Source: Gonium pectorale (taxonomy: Eukaryota > Chlorophyta > Chlorophyceae > Chlamydomonadales > Volvocaceae). Taken from it: 23,386 nucleotides of DNA. Under the pieces are notes generated by a model. The model ran no database searches, was not told the DNA's origin, and saw only the letters and a list, made by a program, of their open reading frames with translations. Every line of letters begins with the position of its first letter. Positions within the stretch are counted from its first letter, which is position 1. The translations under genes and the position numbers were made by a program. The stretch is taken from positions 298,613 to 321,998 of the forward strand of contig LSYV01000050.1 of the NCBI GenBank assembly GCA_001584585.1. The letters are read 5' to 3'. Of the stretch, positions 1 through 9,926 are shown in pieces.

Positions 1-1064
1 TACAGGTCGTTGTGGAACGCCGACGTGGCGGCGCCGCCGTAGCCGCCGAACACCAGGATGGCCCGCGGGTCGGTGGGGTGCAGCTCGGCCGAGTGGGCGG
101 TGCGCAGCAGCAGGAACGTCTCGCCGCTGAGGGGGGGCGGGTGTAGTGCGGGCGGTGAGGGGGGCCGGCGGGAAAGGGCAACGGCGGGAAAGGGCAGCGG
201 TAGGAGCCCTCCCGGATGGGCGCCTGGGCGGCACGCTTGGCGGGAGCGCAGCAGGCAGACCGTAACCGGTCCCTCAGGCCCCTAGGTCGCCGCATGCGCT
301 ATGCGCTTGGGCACACCCCGGCTTCGACGGACGTGTAATCTGCAAACCCAGGGCGGCCGCTCACCCGGCAGCCCATCTGCATCCTTCGCGGCCGCAAAGG
401 ACACAACCGACGCACACCCGGGCCCCCCGGTCGCCGACCCTTCCGGCGCCCCTAACCCCCCGGGGCCACGGGGCCGCGGCATGCAGCTACCCACGTCAGC
501 TGTGGCTTGCTCCAGGTGCCTGACGGCACGTCGTACACGTGCACGTCGCCCAGCACGTCCTCGCTGTCACTGCCGGCCACCACCCAGATCTGGCGTCCGC
601 CCACCAGCGTGGCGGTGTGGTTGGCGCGCGGGCGGAAGCCGTTGGGGATGGCGGGGCACAGCACCGACCAGGTGTGGGTGGCCGTGTCGAAGCGGAGGAG
701 GTCCGCGTAGAAGGTGGACCTGAGGGGCGCGGGTAGGGAGGGTGGAAGGCGATGGGGTGCAAGGGCATAAGTCCATCAGGAATAAGGTGGGGCACTCCGG
801 GGGCAGCGAGCCCCCGCCAGGGCGCCCTTGTGCGTTTGACAGCACCGCTGCCTGTACCCCGGCTTCCGCAGCGGTGGGAGCTCACCCCTTCCGACCCGCC
901 ACGATGTAGACGCATGAGTCGACCACCGTGGCCGTGTGCGAGGCGCGCTCGAGCTTGAGCTGCTTATGTGGCTCATTAGAGCGCACGTTAACGTGCCTCC
1001 ATTTGGACGGCGCTGCGCAGTCCCAGCTCATGGTACCGGGCTTCGCGGGGCTCGCTTGCACCAT
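1..1064 (-). CDS. Kelch-repeat (beta-propeller) protein, 5' part, runs off the left edge
   Basis: Spliced minus-strand gene with exons 1064-886, 719-495 and 126-1 (incomplete). Junction phases close exactly: GG/G between exons 1 and 2, AC/C between exons 2 and 3. Donors are GTGAGC and GTGGGT; both acceptors end CCCCTCAG or CCCCCTCAG. An in-frame TAG at 1079-1077 lies five codons before the ATG, which supports the start. The 142 visible residues hold kelch blades in order: RASHTATVV...VYIVAGRKGSTFYADLLRFDTATHTW, then RANHTATLVGGRQIWVVAG...VHVYDVPSGTW, then a third with ILVFGGYGG and FHNDLY. Family knowledge: kelch propellers are protein-interaction scaffolds. The visible part has no BTB, F-box or other partner domain, so the specific role is unknown. 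It is divergent from GUN4 across a 2.07-kb spacer. The kelch call is firm; the subfamily is not assignable. Confidence 0.86.
127..494 (-). other. Kelch gene intron 2
   Basis: Intron of 368 nt between kelch exons 2 and 3, with donor GTGGGT at 494 and a C-rich acceptor ending at 127. It is GC-rich and I see no coding signal in it. Confidence 0.75.
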
Positions 1065-1473
1065 GGCAGCTGAATCCTAAAGCCACAAGACTTGCATACT
1101 ACATTGTCGTGGTGCTTAGAGGTTTGGTGAGATAAAAGAATTAGAAACGAACCGAACGCCTTCAAATGAGCACCCCAATCAGTGTCACGCAGTTGTGCAT
1201 CACAATATATTGGTTAGATTGTGAAGAGCCCGCTGCGGACTGAATCGATTCTCGGCACACATGCTGTGCTCGTACATCATGGACGAGCGTGCTGAGGCTA
1301 TACGGCATGTGTGCTGAGGCTGTACGGTATGAACAGAGACCATAAAAGATTTACACGATAACTGTAACCTGGCAAATGGCACTGGCAAATGAGGGACTGA
1401 TCAGGGGCTCAAAACGTGAGCCAAAATGCGCTAAAAGCCTCGCACGCCCGTAATCGCCCTTCGCACGGCAGAG

Positions 1474-2040
1474 TAGAACTGGAGGGCATACCTGCACCCG
1501 CCCAACATCCCATGCATACGCAACAGTAACCCCGCCCAGAACAGTGTCCCGCCCGGCATCCGCCCTCACCTTCCAGTCCCCAAACCTGCCACGAAGGCCC
1601 GCTGGAGGCCCCCTAAGCAGCCAGCTACCGGGTGGGCGGGCTGGGCGCACGATGGTCTGGTAACCGCTGAGCGCCGTCGGACCGGTGACCGCGACAACAA
1701 CATGTTGTACAACAACGCAGCTCAACCTTGACAAGTAGCGGTCCCCCAGGTGAAGTTCGACAAACCGGGTAAGCTGGTTGGCCGGTCTTTTGGGGGGCTG
1801 GACGAACGTCACATGTTTTGCTCTGTACCCGCCCGCCCTATTGGAAACGTCGCGCCTTTGGGCGCGTATGGCCGTAGAGGCGGGCTCCCTCTTTCTGTGC
1901 AGGTTTCTCTTTTTTTCCAGCTACCCTGCTACCAGTGCCAGGCTTCCCCTGCAACAATTCTAACCCAGTACCCAGAGTGCGTGGCCAGCAAGAAGGCCCA
2001 GCAAGGCGGACATAGCACCAGCTTCAACAGTAAACAATAA
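1474..2040 (+). pseudogene. Possible remnant of a plus-strand gene or transposon (two exon-like pieces)
   Basis: The first piece, 1474-1731, is open between a TAG at 1471-1473 and a TGA at 1729-1731. It ends in a polar, non-repetitive stretch (HDGLVTAERRRTGDRDNN, then MLYNNAAQP). The second piece, 1921-2040, follows a textbook pyrimidine-tract acceptor (CTCTTTTTTTCCAG) and reads LPCYQCQASPATIL...FNSKQ then TAA. A short AG-bounded, GT-followed segment near 1751-1769 (VKFDKP) lies between them. I cannot join the pieces in one frame with plausible splice sites and do not recognise a family. A decayed transposase is one guess; chance open frames are the alternative. Confidence 0.2.
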
Positions 2041-3007
2041 GACCGCTTCTAAGCCATCCTATTACCGGTACCCTGCAACTAACTCCCTCCCCTGTCCCCG
2101 CTTGGCCCGTGCCTTGGCCAAGCCTTGCGACCAGAACTCCCGCACCCACGGCTTCTCCCATGCGTACATCTGCATGAAAGCGGTCACAATGCCAGTTATA
2201 CCCGCCTATGGCAGTCAGGGAACGGGCGGGCTCGTATGCGCTCCCCAAAAAAGAGAACCAGAAATGGGGAACCCCAAAACGGCATCCCGCTCAAGAACAT
2301 CCAACGCCCAAGTCCACAACTGAGAGCATCTCCGTACCCGTGTCGTTATGCCTCTCCGCCAAACTCTGGCGAATTGCCCCGAACTCCGCCCTCGAGGGCC
2401 AGGCGCCGACTAGGGCGCCTTTTTCTTTTGTTGCATCGGTACGGCGCCACAATCCTGCGACGTATCATCAGCCCAACTCCTGGACGGCCGCCTCCCACCA
2501 ATGATCGCTACTGGGGGCACCCTGGTGCTCATTAGCAAACGCGGCGTGTGTGGGCATCCCTGGGTTACTTGGATCAGGGCAATACAGCACTGCGTGGCAT
2601 GGCGTGGCCAAAGATGTCGATCTGTGAACAGCACCACCACCACTCCTGAACTGAAGAGTCGGCGCCTGACCTGCACCCGGCCTGTATCCTCAGCGCGGGA
2701 AGACTACGAAACCCCACCTGTAACCACTTTAGGCACACTCAAAAGTTTTTGCATGCCGCCGTGGTCCTCCCCCCTGCCTCAACCGTCCCACCCCGGGTCC
2801 AGGCCCGGGCGCACGTCCGATCATCAGGTAGGCGCATCGGTGTGTCAGCCCAGTCATGAGAATACGCCCTGCAAGCGGCGATCGGGCCTTAGCAGGCGAG
2901 GCAAGCCGTTGATTGCATGAGGCCTGTCTCGCTGCGCAAATATAGTTGCTGCGGATCTTTGGCATTTTCTACTGTAGGCGCTTGTCTGTACCAGAATCGG
3001 GCCAGTT

Positions 3008-3016
3008 CATAAAAAG
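3008..3016 (+). promoter_or_regulatory. Candidate TATA-like element of GUN4
   Basis: CATAAAAAG lies about 120 bp upstream of the GUN4 ATG, in the expected orientation and inside otherwise mixed sequence. It would give a 5' leader of roughly 90-100 nt. This is inferred from position and match only. Confidence 0.3.
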
Positions 3017-3137
3017 TACTGCAGCGCGAATCTGGAGCGGGTCCCGTCGTTCTCGGCCTTGTTCTCCGCTCCTTAGCAGTGCGTGCTTAACTTACCGTAA
3101 TTCTTTTGTTGCATTCTCAACAACCTAGTATCTCGAG

Positions 3138-4032
3138 ATGGCCCACCTGGGCGCTCCCTCGACCCGCACCGTGTGCCGGGGTCAAGCCCAGCAGCGCACC
3201 CAAATTGTGCCATGCGTACCACCGGCTGCTACGCTGCGGTCCTGCGCCCCCAGCCGGACGCCGCCCCAGCATTCGACCGTGGCTTTCGCCGGCAGCAAGC
3301 TGGACAACCTTTCGCTCTTCGGTTCCAGCACCAGCAGCCTCCTAGGTGGCACGCCAGTTGTGGAGAAGAAGGTGTCGCCCAAGGAGGCGGTGATGGCCGT
3401 GCCGCTCAACTCAGCGGTGAGACGACGAGCGCGCAATCTTCACAATCTGTGCCGCATGCTTTGCCCAAAATCATGAATCCTACTCAGGAGCTTCAATTGA
3501 TCTGCGGATCCGCCTGGCTTTCACCTCGTTGCAGGTCGGCATGGACTACACGGCCCTCCGCGACTTCCTCGTCGAGGGTGACTTCAGGAAGGCCGAGGAC
3601 GAGACCCGCGCACTGCTTATTAAGCTGGCCGGTCCGGACGCCGTCAAGCGGAACTGGGTATACTTCACGGAGGTGAAGAACATCTCGGTTGCCGACTTCC
3701 AGACCCTGGACGCGCTGTGGAAGGCGGGCAGCAACGGGAAATTCGGGTACAGCGTCCAGAAGGAGATCTGGGTGCAGAACTCCAAGCGGTGGGCCAAGTT
3801 CTTCAAGCAGATTGATTGGACCCAGGGGGAGAACAACGTCTACCGCAAGTGGCCCATGGAGTTCACCTACAGCATGGATGCCCCCCGCGGGCATCTCCCC
3901 CTCACAAACGCGCTGCGGGGGACGCAGCTCTTCCAGGCGATTCTGGAACACCCCGCCTTCGAGGCGCAGGCCAAGAAGTCGATAGACCAGAAGGCTGCCG
4001 AGGCCGCCACTGGGACGCTCAAGCTCTTTTAA
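3138..4032 (+). CDS. GUN4: GUN4, tetrapyrrole-binding Mg-chelatase activator, chloroplast
   Basis: Two exons, 3138-3416 and 3535-4032, phase 0 (donor GTGAGA, acceptor CTCGTTGCAG), 258 aa. An in-frame TAG at 3126-3128 supports the start. Residues 1 to about 45-50 are rich in Ala, Ser, Thr, Pro and Arg and nearly lack acidic residues, as in a chloroplast transit peptide. The GUN4 fold fills exon 2 (about residues 97-235): LRDFLVEGDFRKAEDET, the helix-turn pattern TLDALWKAGSNGKFGYSVQ, and the diagnostic FTYSMDAPRGHLP. Known for the family: GUN4 binds protoporphyrin IX and Mg-protoporphyrin and stimulates the CHLH subunit of Mg-chelatase, the first committed step to chlorophyll; plant and algal forms also act in plastid-to-nucleus signalling. 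A short C-terminal tail (KKSIDQ to LKLF) follows the core. It is convergent with the MFI-like gene. Identification is near certain; the exact transit-peptide cleavage site is not. Confidence 0.95.
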
Positions 4033-5041
4033 GCGGCGCAGCCGTGGACAGTGGTTTGGCCTGGCGTCTCGGAGGACTGTGAGTGTAGCGTGTGACGTTT
4101 TGGGTTCAGGGGTATGTACTCGTGAACGTGCGGGCCTGGGGCACGGGACCACAACCGTCCCGCACTGGGGTCGGGGACCGGGGGTACCGTGCCGTGAGGT
4201 GGAAGACTGAGGGAGGGGAGGGAAGTGAGAGAGATCGGCACGTGTGCGCGCATGCCCAGCCACCACTTGGGATGCCAAGGGGCTCCCAAAGCGGGAGCGG
4301 CCGCTATGCCGTGTCCTGTTTTGGCCACTGGCAGGCCCGGATGTTAGCACTTGAGTTGTTGTTTTGTCGTTTGTTGTGAGTGCACCGCGCGCTGTGCTGC
4401 AGCAGGCTTTTTAGGGACACGCATGCAGTGTAGTGTAGGACCCATGTAGGTGCGGCGCGCTCGCTTGCGGTTGGACGGCCTTTTGGACTGGAGCAGCGGG
4501 GAGAGTGTGCTGTACTGTTCCTGCATGCCGTCTGAAGCCAGCGGAGGACCTGGACCGGCGGGCCTTTGAGCCCCAGCGTGTGCCTATGCCCGGGGGGTGT
4601 TGGTGAGGCCCCGCGCCTGGGTGTCCAGTTCCGGGGCTCATCTGGCCTTGGCTTTGGGTGCGGAGCGAGGCTGCATGCGAGGCCGTATGGATTGACACCG
4701 CGGGACTCCTGCCGGCATGGATGTCGGCTTCATGCTGCTGGGACGGCCTTTGGCAGCGCATTGGCGGGCTAACACCGGCCTGTCCATTGCACGGCGCCAC
4801 TGCACGGCTATGCAGCCCACGTTAGGCTGCTCGCGTTTTTGGTTTGATTTGTTGACTTGACTCGCTTTATGGCTGAACTGTTGACTGCGCTTTTACTGGC
4901 TGCCATTGGCGTTGGCGGCCTGGTACGCGGTTGGCGCGCAGATGTGTGGAGCCGCTGGCGCTGCGGCCCTGCTTGCCGATCGCACCATGACGGAAACGAC
5001 GGTCCCCGTGTGCTTTGGTGGGCCTGCGTTTCCTCGATCTG

Positions 5042-5046
5042 TGTAA
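5042..5046 (+). terminator. Candidate GUN4 poly(A) signal TGTAA
   Basis: This is the first TGTAA on the plus strand after the GUN4 stop at 4032. TGTAA is the established poly(A) signal of volvocine algae. It implies a 3'UTR of about 1 kb. Inferred from motif and position. Confidence 0.4.
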
Positions 5047-5217
5047 ACAGATCACCGCTGAGCCGTGCTGGCTTGCCAGTCTGTTTCTTGAAGGGATGGG
5101 AGCGGGCTGAAAGGCCACCTGGCCGTCCGAACAGCTGAATATCGGTACGCTCTTGTGTCATCTTTCGTGAAGGTCCAAACTAAACGGTTGTCAGGACGGG
5201 TGCCATTCGGGTACTAC

Positions 5218-5222
5218 TTACA
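5218..5222 (-). terminator. Candidate poly(A) signal TGTAA of the MFI-like gene
   Basis: TTACA on the plus strand, i.e. TGTAA on the minus strand. I found no other in the 1.35 kb after the MFI-like stop codon at 6569. It implies a long 3'UTR ending close to the GUN4 transcript end. Confidence 0.4.
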
Positions 5223-5887
5223 GCCAGCTCGCTAGCATCGGGATACGAGGCACGTTTCCCGGTTTAAGGATTGCTCTGCACGACACCCTCCTGTGTACGA
5301 CACTGCGTCTGACGTTCTGCGAAACATGCTTAGCCTCGTCATCCCTCAGATCGCGTAGCCGACATGAGGTATGCGCACACGCGTACCGAGTTGAAACAAC
5401 GCGACGCGCTTGGCCGTCCAAGAGCGACCAGCCGATGCGCCCCTTGAGGTCGCAACGGCCCACTTCCCGCACGCCAGGGCACCGCTCGTGCTCCGGCCGT
5501 AGCCCTGCCAGGGCAGCGAGCCACGGCCCCCCGTCTCGTGCATCGAGGCTCGGTCTCGACCCTTGGCTGGCCCCATGCACAAAAAAGGAGCCGCCCAACC
5601 GCCAACCGCCGTCCGACGTCCCCAATTATTACCACTCTGTTGCCCCCGCCCCCGCCATCCGCGACATAGCCAACTGCCTGTCCACAGCCTATGGCCCAGC
5701 TGCGTGGGCCCCACAACCGCGCTTTCGCGGCTGCCTGGCATGCGTGTGCCGGCTCAGCCGCCTCGACGGATGCAGGTCTGCGCGGGGGCAACCCATCCGC
5801 TCTGCCGGCCAACCCACCCTATCAGGCGCTTCAAAGAGGCCGCGCAAAATCCGCAAATACACCCCGGTCGTCCGCCGTCTGGAAGGC

Positions 5888-5931
5888 AGCTCAGCTCAGC
5901 GCAACCATCGTAGCTCAGCTCAGCGCAACCA
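5888..5931. repeat. Short tandem repeat, two 20-bp copies with 24-bp period
   Basis: AGCTCAGCTCAGCGCAACCA occurs at 5888-5907 and again at 5912-5931, followed by a degenerate AGCGCAGCCCAGCCCAGC tail. It lies in the inferred 3'UTR of the MFI-like gene. Confidence 0.8.
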
Positions 5932-5992
5932 GCGCAGCCCAGCCCAGCTTCCAACGTTAAGTTCCTAACGCCGGGGTTACTTCGTTGGGTGC

Positions 5993-6075
5993 AATGGGCT
6001 GCCGGCTTGGATGTTTTCTGCGTGCCTGCCTGTCTCACAGTGTCATGCATCGATCTTCTAGATCATATCGAACAC
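5993..6075 (-). repeat. Interspersed ~90-bp repeat, copy A
   Basis: Read on the minus strand it runs from GTTCGATATGATCTAGAAG through a GTGACACTGTGAGACAGGCAG-like core (here ATGACACTGTGAGACAGGCA) to AAGCCGGCAGCCCATTG. It matches copies at 13790-13879 and 17737-17826. It is in sense orientation to the MFI-like gene, downstream of the stop codon. It carries the hairpin GATCT-AGA-AGATC. Confidence 0.8.
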
Positions 6076-6517
6076 CCCGATCGTGCGTGCTGACGCCGCT
6101 CGCCCACTGGCACCTCGGCAGCATCCAGTGCCACCGGCGGCCCTGTAAGACGATCCTGTGTCATCCGCGGCTAAGCCTTTTTCCGTCATACAGGCCCGCT
6201 CGGGTCGCACGCACCGGAAGCTACACACAGCCAACACGCCGGACAGATTGCTTACCGAAGTACGGCACCCGTGGGCACTTCCGGGGCAGCACGGCCAGAG
6301 GCTAAAGGCAACCGCACGGCATCTGTCCAGGCTCCCGCTGGCTCCACCCGCCCTGACTCTCCGCCTGCGGTCACCCCCGGGTGGCTACGCTCTTCTTGCC
6401 CGGCTTGGGCCTCACGCAGAAATCTCTGGCTTGGACACCCTAACTGCCGCCGCGCCGCCACCCCTACGAGCCCGCAGCCAACGAGCTCATAAGGCGGTGA
6501 ACGCAGCGTGGAGCACG

Positions 6518-6559
6518 CATGTGCATGTGCGTGTGCGTGTGCGTGTGCGCGTGCGCGTA
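6518..6559. repeat. GTGCGT-type microsatellite
   Basis: Alternating purine-pyrimidine tract (ATGTGCATGTGCGTGTGCGT, continuing to GCGCGTGCGCGTA) starting 9 bp after the MFI-like stop codon, so within its 3'UTR. Such a tract can adopt Z-DNA and is expected to vary in length. Confidence 0.85.
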
Positions 6560-6568
6560 GGCGACGGA

Positions 6569-9473
6569 CTACCGCAGCGGTACCGCGGTGCCGCACGCCG
6601 CGTTGGGGCCGCCCTTGAAGGGCACCAGCGGCACGCCCGCCGCCTGCAGTGCCTCACGCACGTCGCCGTGCGGGCCGGGGATCTCCTCCAGGTACGGCGC
6701 CTCGTCCTCGGGTACGAACGCCTCCGAAGCCAGCGTGCAGGCCATGCTCGTCCAGTCGTCGAAGTAGGATCCGAAATCCAGGTGCTGGCTCCAGGCCAGC
6801 AGGTCGTCCACCTTTTGATCCAGCTGTCCGTCGTCAAGCGCATCAATGTCAAGATCTGGATCCAGATCAGGCAGGTCCGCGCCGCCACCGGCGGCACCGC
6901 CGGCGCCGCGCGGGCCGCCAAAGCCTGCGCTGCCTGGCCGCAGCCCGCCCGCCCCCTCGGTGTACAGCTTGCGCAGCCACTCGCGCTTCTTCTGCTTCAC
7001 CATGCGCGCGCGGTTCTCTCTGTGGGTGCACGAGGGTATGGGCAGCATGCAGACGTTCGAGGGGGGAAATGGGTTTGAAAGGCATTCTCAGTAGAGAAGC
7101 CTGTGGGCGCATGCTGTCCCGAGGTCAACAGCTGGGGGCTGAGAGGCTGAGCGCTGAGAGCTGGCGCCCTCCCTCCCTGTGGGTCCTGCGCATGCATGGA
7201 CCACGAGGCCGGTGGTCTGAACGGGCTGAGAAGCCCGGACCGAGGCCCGGAGGTTCGAGGGGTGAGAAGCCACCACGGTAACACGTGGGCGCACAACGCG
7301 TGACGCTCCTAATTGTGGACGGGAGGGGCTGCAAGCAAAGGCGGATCGAGCAGCGAATCTGGGCCGGTTCCTGGTTGCTGCGGCCTGCTGCAGCTTGCTT
7401 GGCTGCCGCAGCCCGCTCGGCCAATGATTCCGTCGGGGCCGCGACAATGCCAGAAGGCCCGAAGCCCAGTCTCTCTGTCAGTGGATGACAGAAGACCCGC
7501 AGCTCTATTCAAGGACCGTATCCATTTACGCCCGCGTACCGTCACACACCCCGTCGCCACGGCCGCCGCCCGACGGCTCGCCCCGCCCCTTGCCCACCTG
7601 CGCACCGCCGGGTTGTGGTGGAACAGCGGCTGCCGCTTGAGGCGGGTCATGGTGGTGACGGGGTCCTCATCCAGCAGCGCCCGCTCTGCAACCGGCCGCC
7701 AGCCGTTGTTTTCGTACCGCTCGTACCAACCAACCGTGTTGCGCCAACCGATTGTGCCGTCCGGCTTAATGTACTCCCTGTACGACGGCGTGAGCGCGCC
7801 CAGTAGTGTTTCGTTATTGCTCCGGACGGCAGCGTTGGAGTATCCCACCACCCACACGATAGTACATCATAACATCAACGACCGGGCTGTGCAGCTGGAC
7901 CAGCGCTGCAAGGGATGCAGATCGCTAGAGTGTCCTTTCCATCCTCACGCAAAGCCTCCACCTCTGCACAGGTTACATACGACCCGGATCAGCTCCCCAC
8001 GGCCATCACAAAATCCGCAAGGCCCCGCACCTGAATGAGTTGTCCAGCTCAAAGTCGCCTTCCCGAAACGTGTGCTTATTCTTCGCCCGCCCGCCCGCCA
8101 CCGCTGTTGACGCCGCCGCCGCAGCAGCCGCGCCGCCAATGCTCAGCGGCTGCAGCTTCGACAGCGCCGCCGGCGCTCCCGCTCCCGCCCCCGCCGCCGC
8201 CGTCGGCCGGTTATGCACCTCGCCCGCGGTGCAGCGGACCTCGCTGGCGTAGTCGCGCGGCCCGAAGGCGCCAATGTCTGCGACGGGCCGGTGCGTGAAG
8301 ATCTTGTAGAAGACTAGCGGTGGGAAGACGGTGCCGCCCAGCCGGAAGCGCACGTGTATGCCGGCGGCTGCGTCCACCAGCTGCGCCTCGCGCGGGTTGA
8401 TGACGCGGAGCAGCTCCCGCGGGTCGCCGCGCTCCCTGCAGGTTGGCGGCGGCGGCGGTGGGCGGGAGGCAGGAGGCCAGGAGCCACGGTAGGCAAGGTG
8501 GGGGGAGGGGGTGTGGCATGCGAGGTGGGGGCTCACATGTAGGTGACACGGCTACAGGGCGAGCAGGGGAGGTGCAGCAGCTGCCCTGCAGGCGGCCTGG
8601 CACGTGCACACGAGGACCGCGCCTGCGGTCCGGCCAGTGTCGCGGCCTGCTCCCGCCGGTCCCCGGGCCTTTACTCTTCGCCCTCTCACTCTTCTCCCGA
8701 CCGTTTCTCCCCCGTTTCCGTGCCCTGCCTGCCCCTCCCTTCTCCAGCTGAGGTTTCACAGACCTCCGCGCCCAGTGCTCCACAGCTCCGCCCCTTTTAA
8801 CCCCTTCCCGCGGTGCGGCGGGTTCACCCGACAATTTTGGGTCAAGTCCCACCCCATCCCTGCGACCTTGCCCCTCCACCGCCCCTGCCCTCCGGCACTA
8901 CTCAGCAGCCTGATGCGATATGAGGGTGTCCCTTCCTCGTTAGGGCATGTACTCAGGTTCCCACCCCGGTCCTTATAGTGCGTTGACGCACCGGAACCGG
9001 ATGAGGTCGCGATAGTAGTTGAAGATCCGGCGGTTACGGAAGGAGCGCCAGGCGGTCTGGATGATGCGTGCAGCCATGTCGGTGCGGTAGGACACGTCGT
9101 GGTGGCGGGCCCATGCCATCTCTACTGCACGGATGCGCGCACGCTGCGGGGCGGGGCCGGTGTGTGGAGGCGGGGGGAGTGGGGAGGAACAGGAGCTAAG
9201 AGACGAAGACAGCAGGCGCGCCCAAGGGTGCTTGTAGGATACGATGTGCTGGTGTGGAGCGCAGATGGATGGCCCTTCGGCGTGCGTGCATGTCCGTTAG
9301 AGCTGGGGGGATGCATGTAAACGCCCTCATACCCACGAGGGTGCACGCACCCGTGCCAGGTACTCCTTCCGCACGCGCCACCCGCGGAACCATCGCTGAA
9401 TGGTCGTAGCCGCGAACTGCGCCAGGTAGTTGTCGCTGTATGGGGAAGGTTCGGCCTCGTCATCATCAGCCAT
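6569..9473 (-). CDS. MFI: MFI/C11orf65-like protein with two IQ motifs
   Basis: Five exons: 9473-9351, 9143-8992, 8435-8031, 7777-7598, 7019-6569; 436 aa. Every junction phase closes (phase 0, then CG/G, AG/G, AG/A). Donors are GTGCGT, GTGCGT, GTGCGG, GTGGGC. An in-frame TAG at 9482-9480 sits three codons before the ATG. Two calmodulin-type IQ motifs: IQRWFRGWRVRKEYLAR (residues 25-41) and IQTAWRSFRNRRIFNYY (about 70-86). Then comes the hallmark block RELLRVINPREAQLVDAAAG / IHVRFRLGG..FPP..FYKIFTHRP, an Ala/Gly linker, GWYERYENNGWRPVAER, a KQKKREWLRKLY helix and an acidic C-terminal domain (VDDLLAWSQHLDF). Order and motifs match animal C11orf65 (about 313 aa), recalled from family knowledge; this protein is longer. 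Human MFI is described as a mitochondrial-fission regulator. The algal role is unknown; calmodulin binding is inferred. It is divergent from LSG1. Confidence 0.88.
7020..7597 (-). other. MFI-like intron 4 (578 nt)
   Basis: Longest intron of this gene, with donor GTGGGC and acceptor CCCACAG. It contains one copy of a repeat that is also present in LSG1 intron 5. No coding signal was recognised on either strand. Confidence 0.7.
7077..7165 (+). repeat. Second shared intronic repeat, copy 1
   Basis: GAAAGGCATTCTCAGTA at 7077-7093, then AGAAGCCTGTGGGCGCAT, TCCCGAGGTCAACAG and GGCTGAGCGCTGAG. The same blocks, in the same order and spacing, occur at 12696-12772 in LSG1 intron 5. Here it is antisense to its host gene. 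Confidence 0.75.
8436..8991 (-). other. MFI-like intron 2 (556 nt)
   Basis: C/G-skewed intron with donor GTGCGT at 8991 and acceptor AACCTGCAG at 8436. Nothing else was recognised in it. Confidence 0.7.
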
Positions 9474-9926
9474 GCTAGGCTATCTGATCAAGAGGCACAC
9501 GGGCCGAGGTAGAATGCGCTTGCTTCCCAGCCGTCGATTAGCAAGCGTGACGTAGTTCTGACGAAAATAACAATCATATGACCATTAAAAGTCAGGCAAC
9601 GTCATGGAGCATGCTAAGCTGGGCCACTTCGATGGGGCATGTGCAACATGCGCCGTCGGCACGCGATGAAGACTTATAGCTGTAGTGGCGCCACAGCCAT
9701 GATGTAAACGAGTATCCGTCCTTTGTTTTGCCCTGTGGCCAGGTCGTACGACACAAACTGCCAAGCTTTTTTGTTTTGGGCTTCAAGGCAGGATAGACAA
9801 TGACATGCCCCAGACTCTTTGACGACTTTATTTCTTCCACTCGCTTCTAAACACTAGGTTTACGCAGCCGTCTATCGTTGCGTCAAGCGGAGTGCAGGCC
9901 CCGACAGTGAGGCGTGTCGGGACGCC
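9474..9926. promoter_or_regulatory. Divergent promoter region between the MFI-like gene and LSG1
   Basis: 453 bp separate the two start codons, and GC is lower than in the flanking exons. Both 5' leaders and core promoters must lie here, or within unseen upstream exons. I could not identify a convincing TATA box or known operator, so individual elements are not called. Confidence 0.6.

Larger units (their letters stand above)
1065..3137. other. Divergent intergenic spacer between the kelch gene and GUN4
   Basis: About 2.07 kb with visibly lower GC than its surroundings. It must hold the promoters of both flanking genes. No complete gene is supported. The open frames on both strands are short and mutually overlapping. 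Two plus-strand stretches (about 1474-1731 and 1921-2040) read like decayed exons and are listed separately. A TATA-like element before GUN4 is also listed separately. Confidence 0.6.
4033..6568. other. Convergent 3' region of GUN4 and the MFI-like gene
   Basis: No gene is supported here. It probably holds the GUN4 3'UTR from the left (first plus-strand TGTAA at 5042) and the MFI-like 3'UTR from the right (first minus-strand TGTAA at 5222-5218). These would put the two transcript ends within about 200 bp. It also contains a short tandem repeat (5888-5931), a copy of the interspersed repeat (5993-6075) and a GTGCGT microsatellite (6518-6559). Confidence 0.55.

Noticed and set aside
1351..1812. 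153-codon minus-strand open frame in the kelch-GUN4 spacer
   Set aside because: No recognisable motif and no splice continuity with the kelch gene, whose start is fixed by an in-frame stop at 1077-1079.
3493..4350. 285-codon minus-strand open frame opposite GUN4
   Set aside because: It is the antisense shadow of GUN4 exon 2, which has unmistakable GUN4 motifs; high GC makes long antisense frames common here.
5985..6305. Small ORF beginning MGAMGCRLGCF as a possible peptide gene
   Set aside because: MGCRLGCF recurs at 13807-14127 and 17867-18052 because it is a translation of the shared end of the interspersed repeat, not a conserved protein.
6158..7078. 306-codon plus-strand open frame
   Set aside because: It lies opposite the last exon of the MFI-like gene and its 3' flank, includes the translated microsatellite (VRVRVR), and has no protein motifs.
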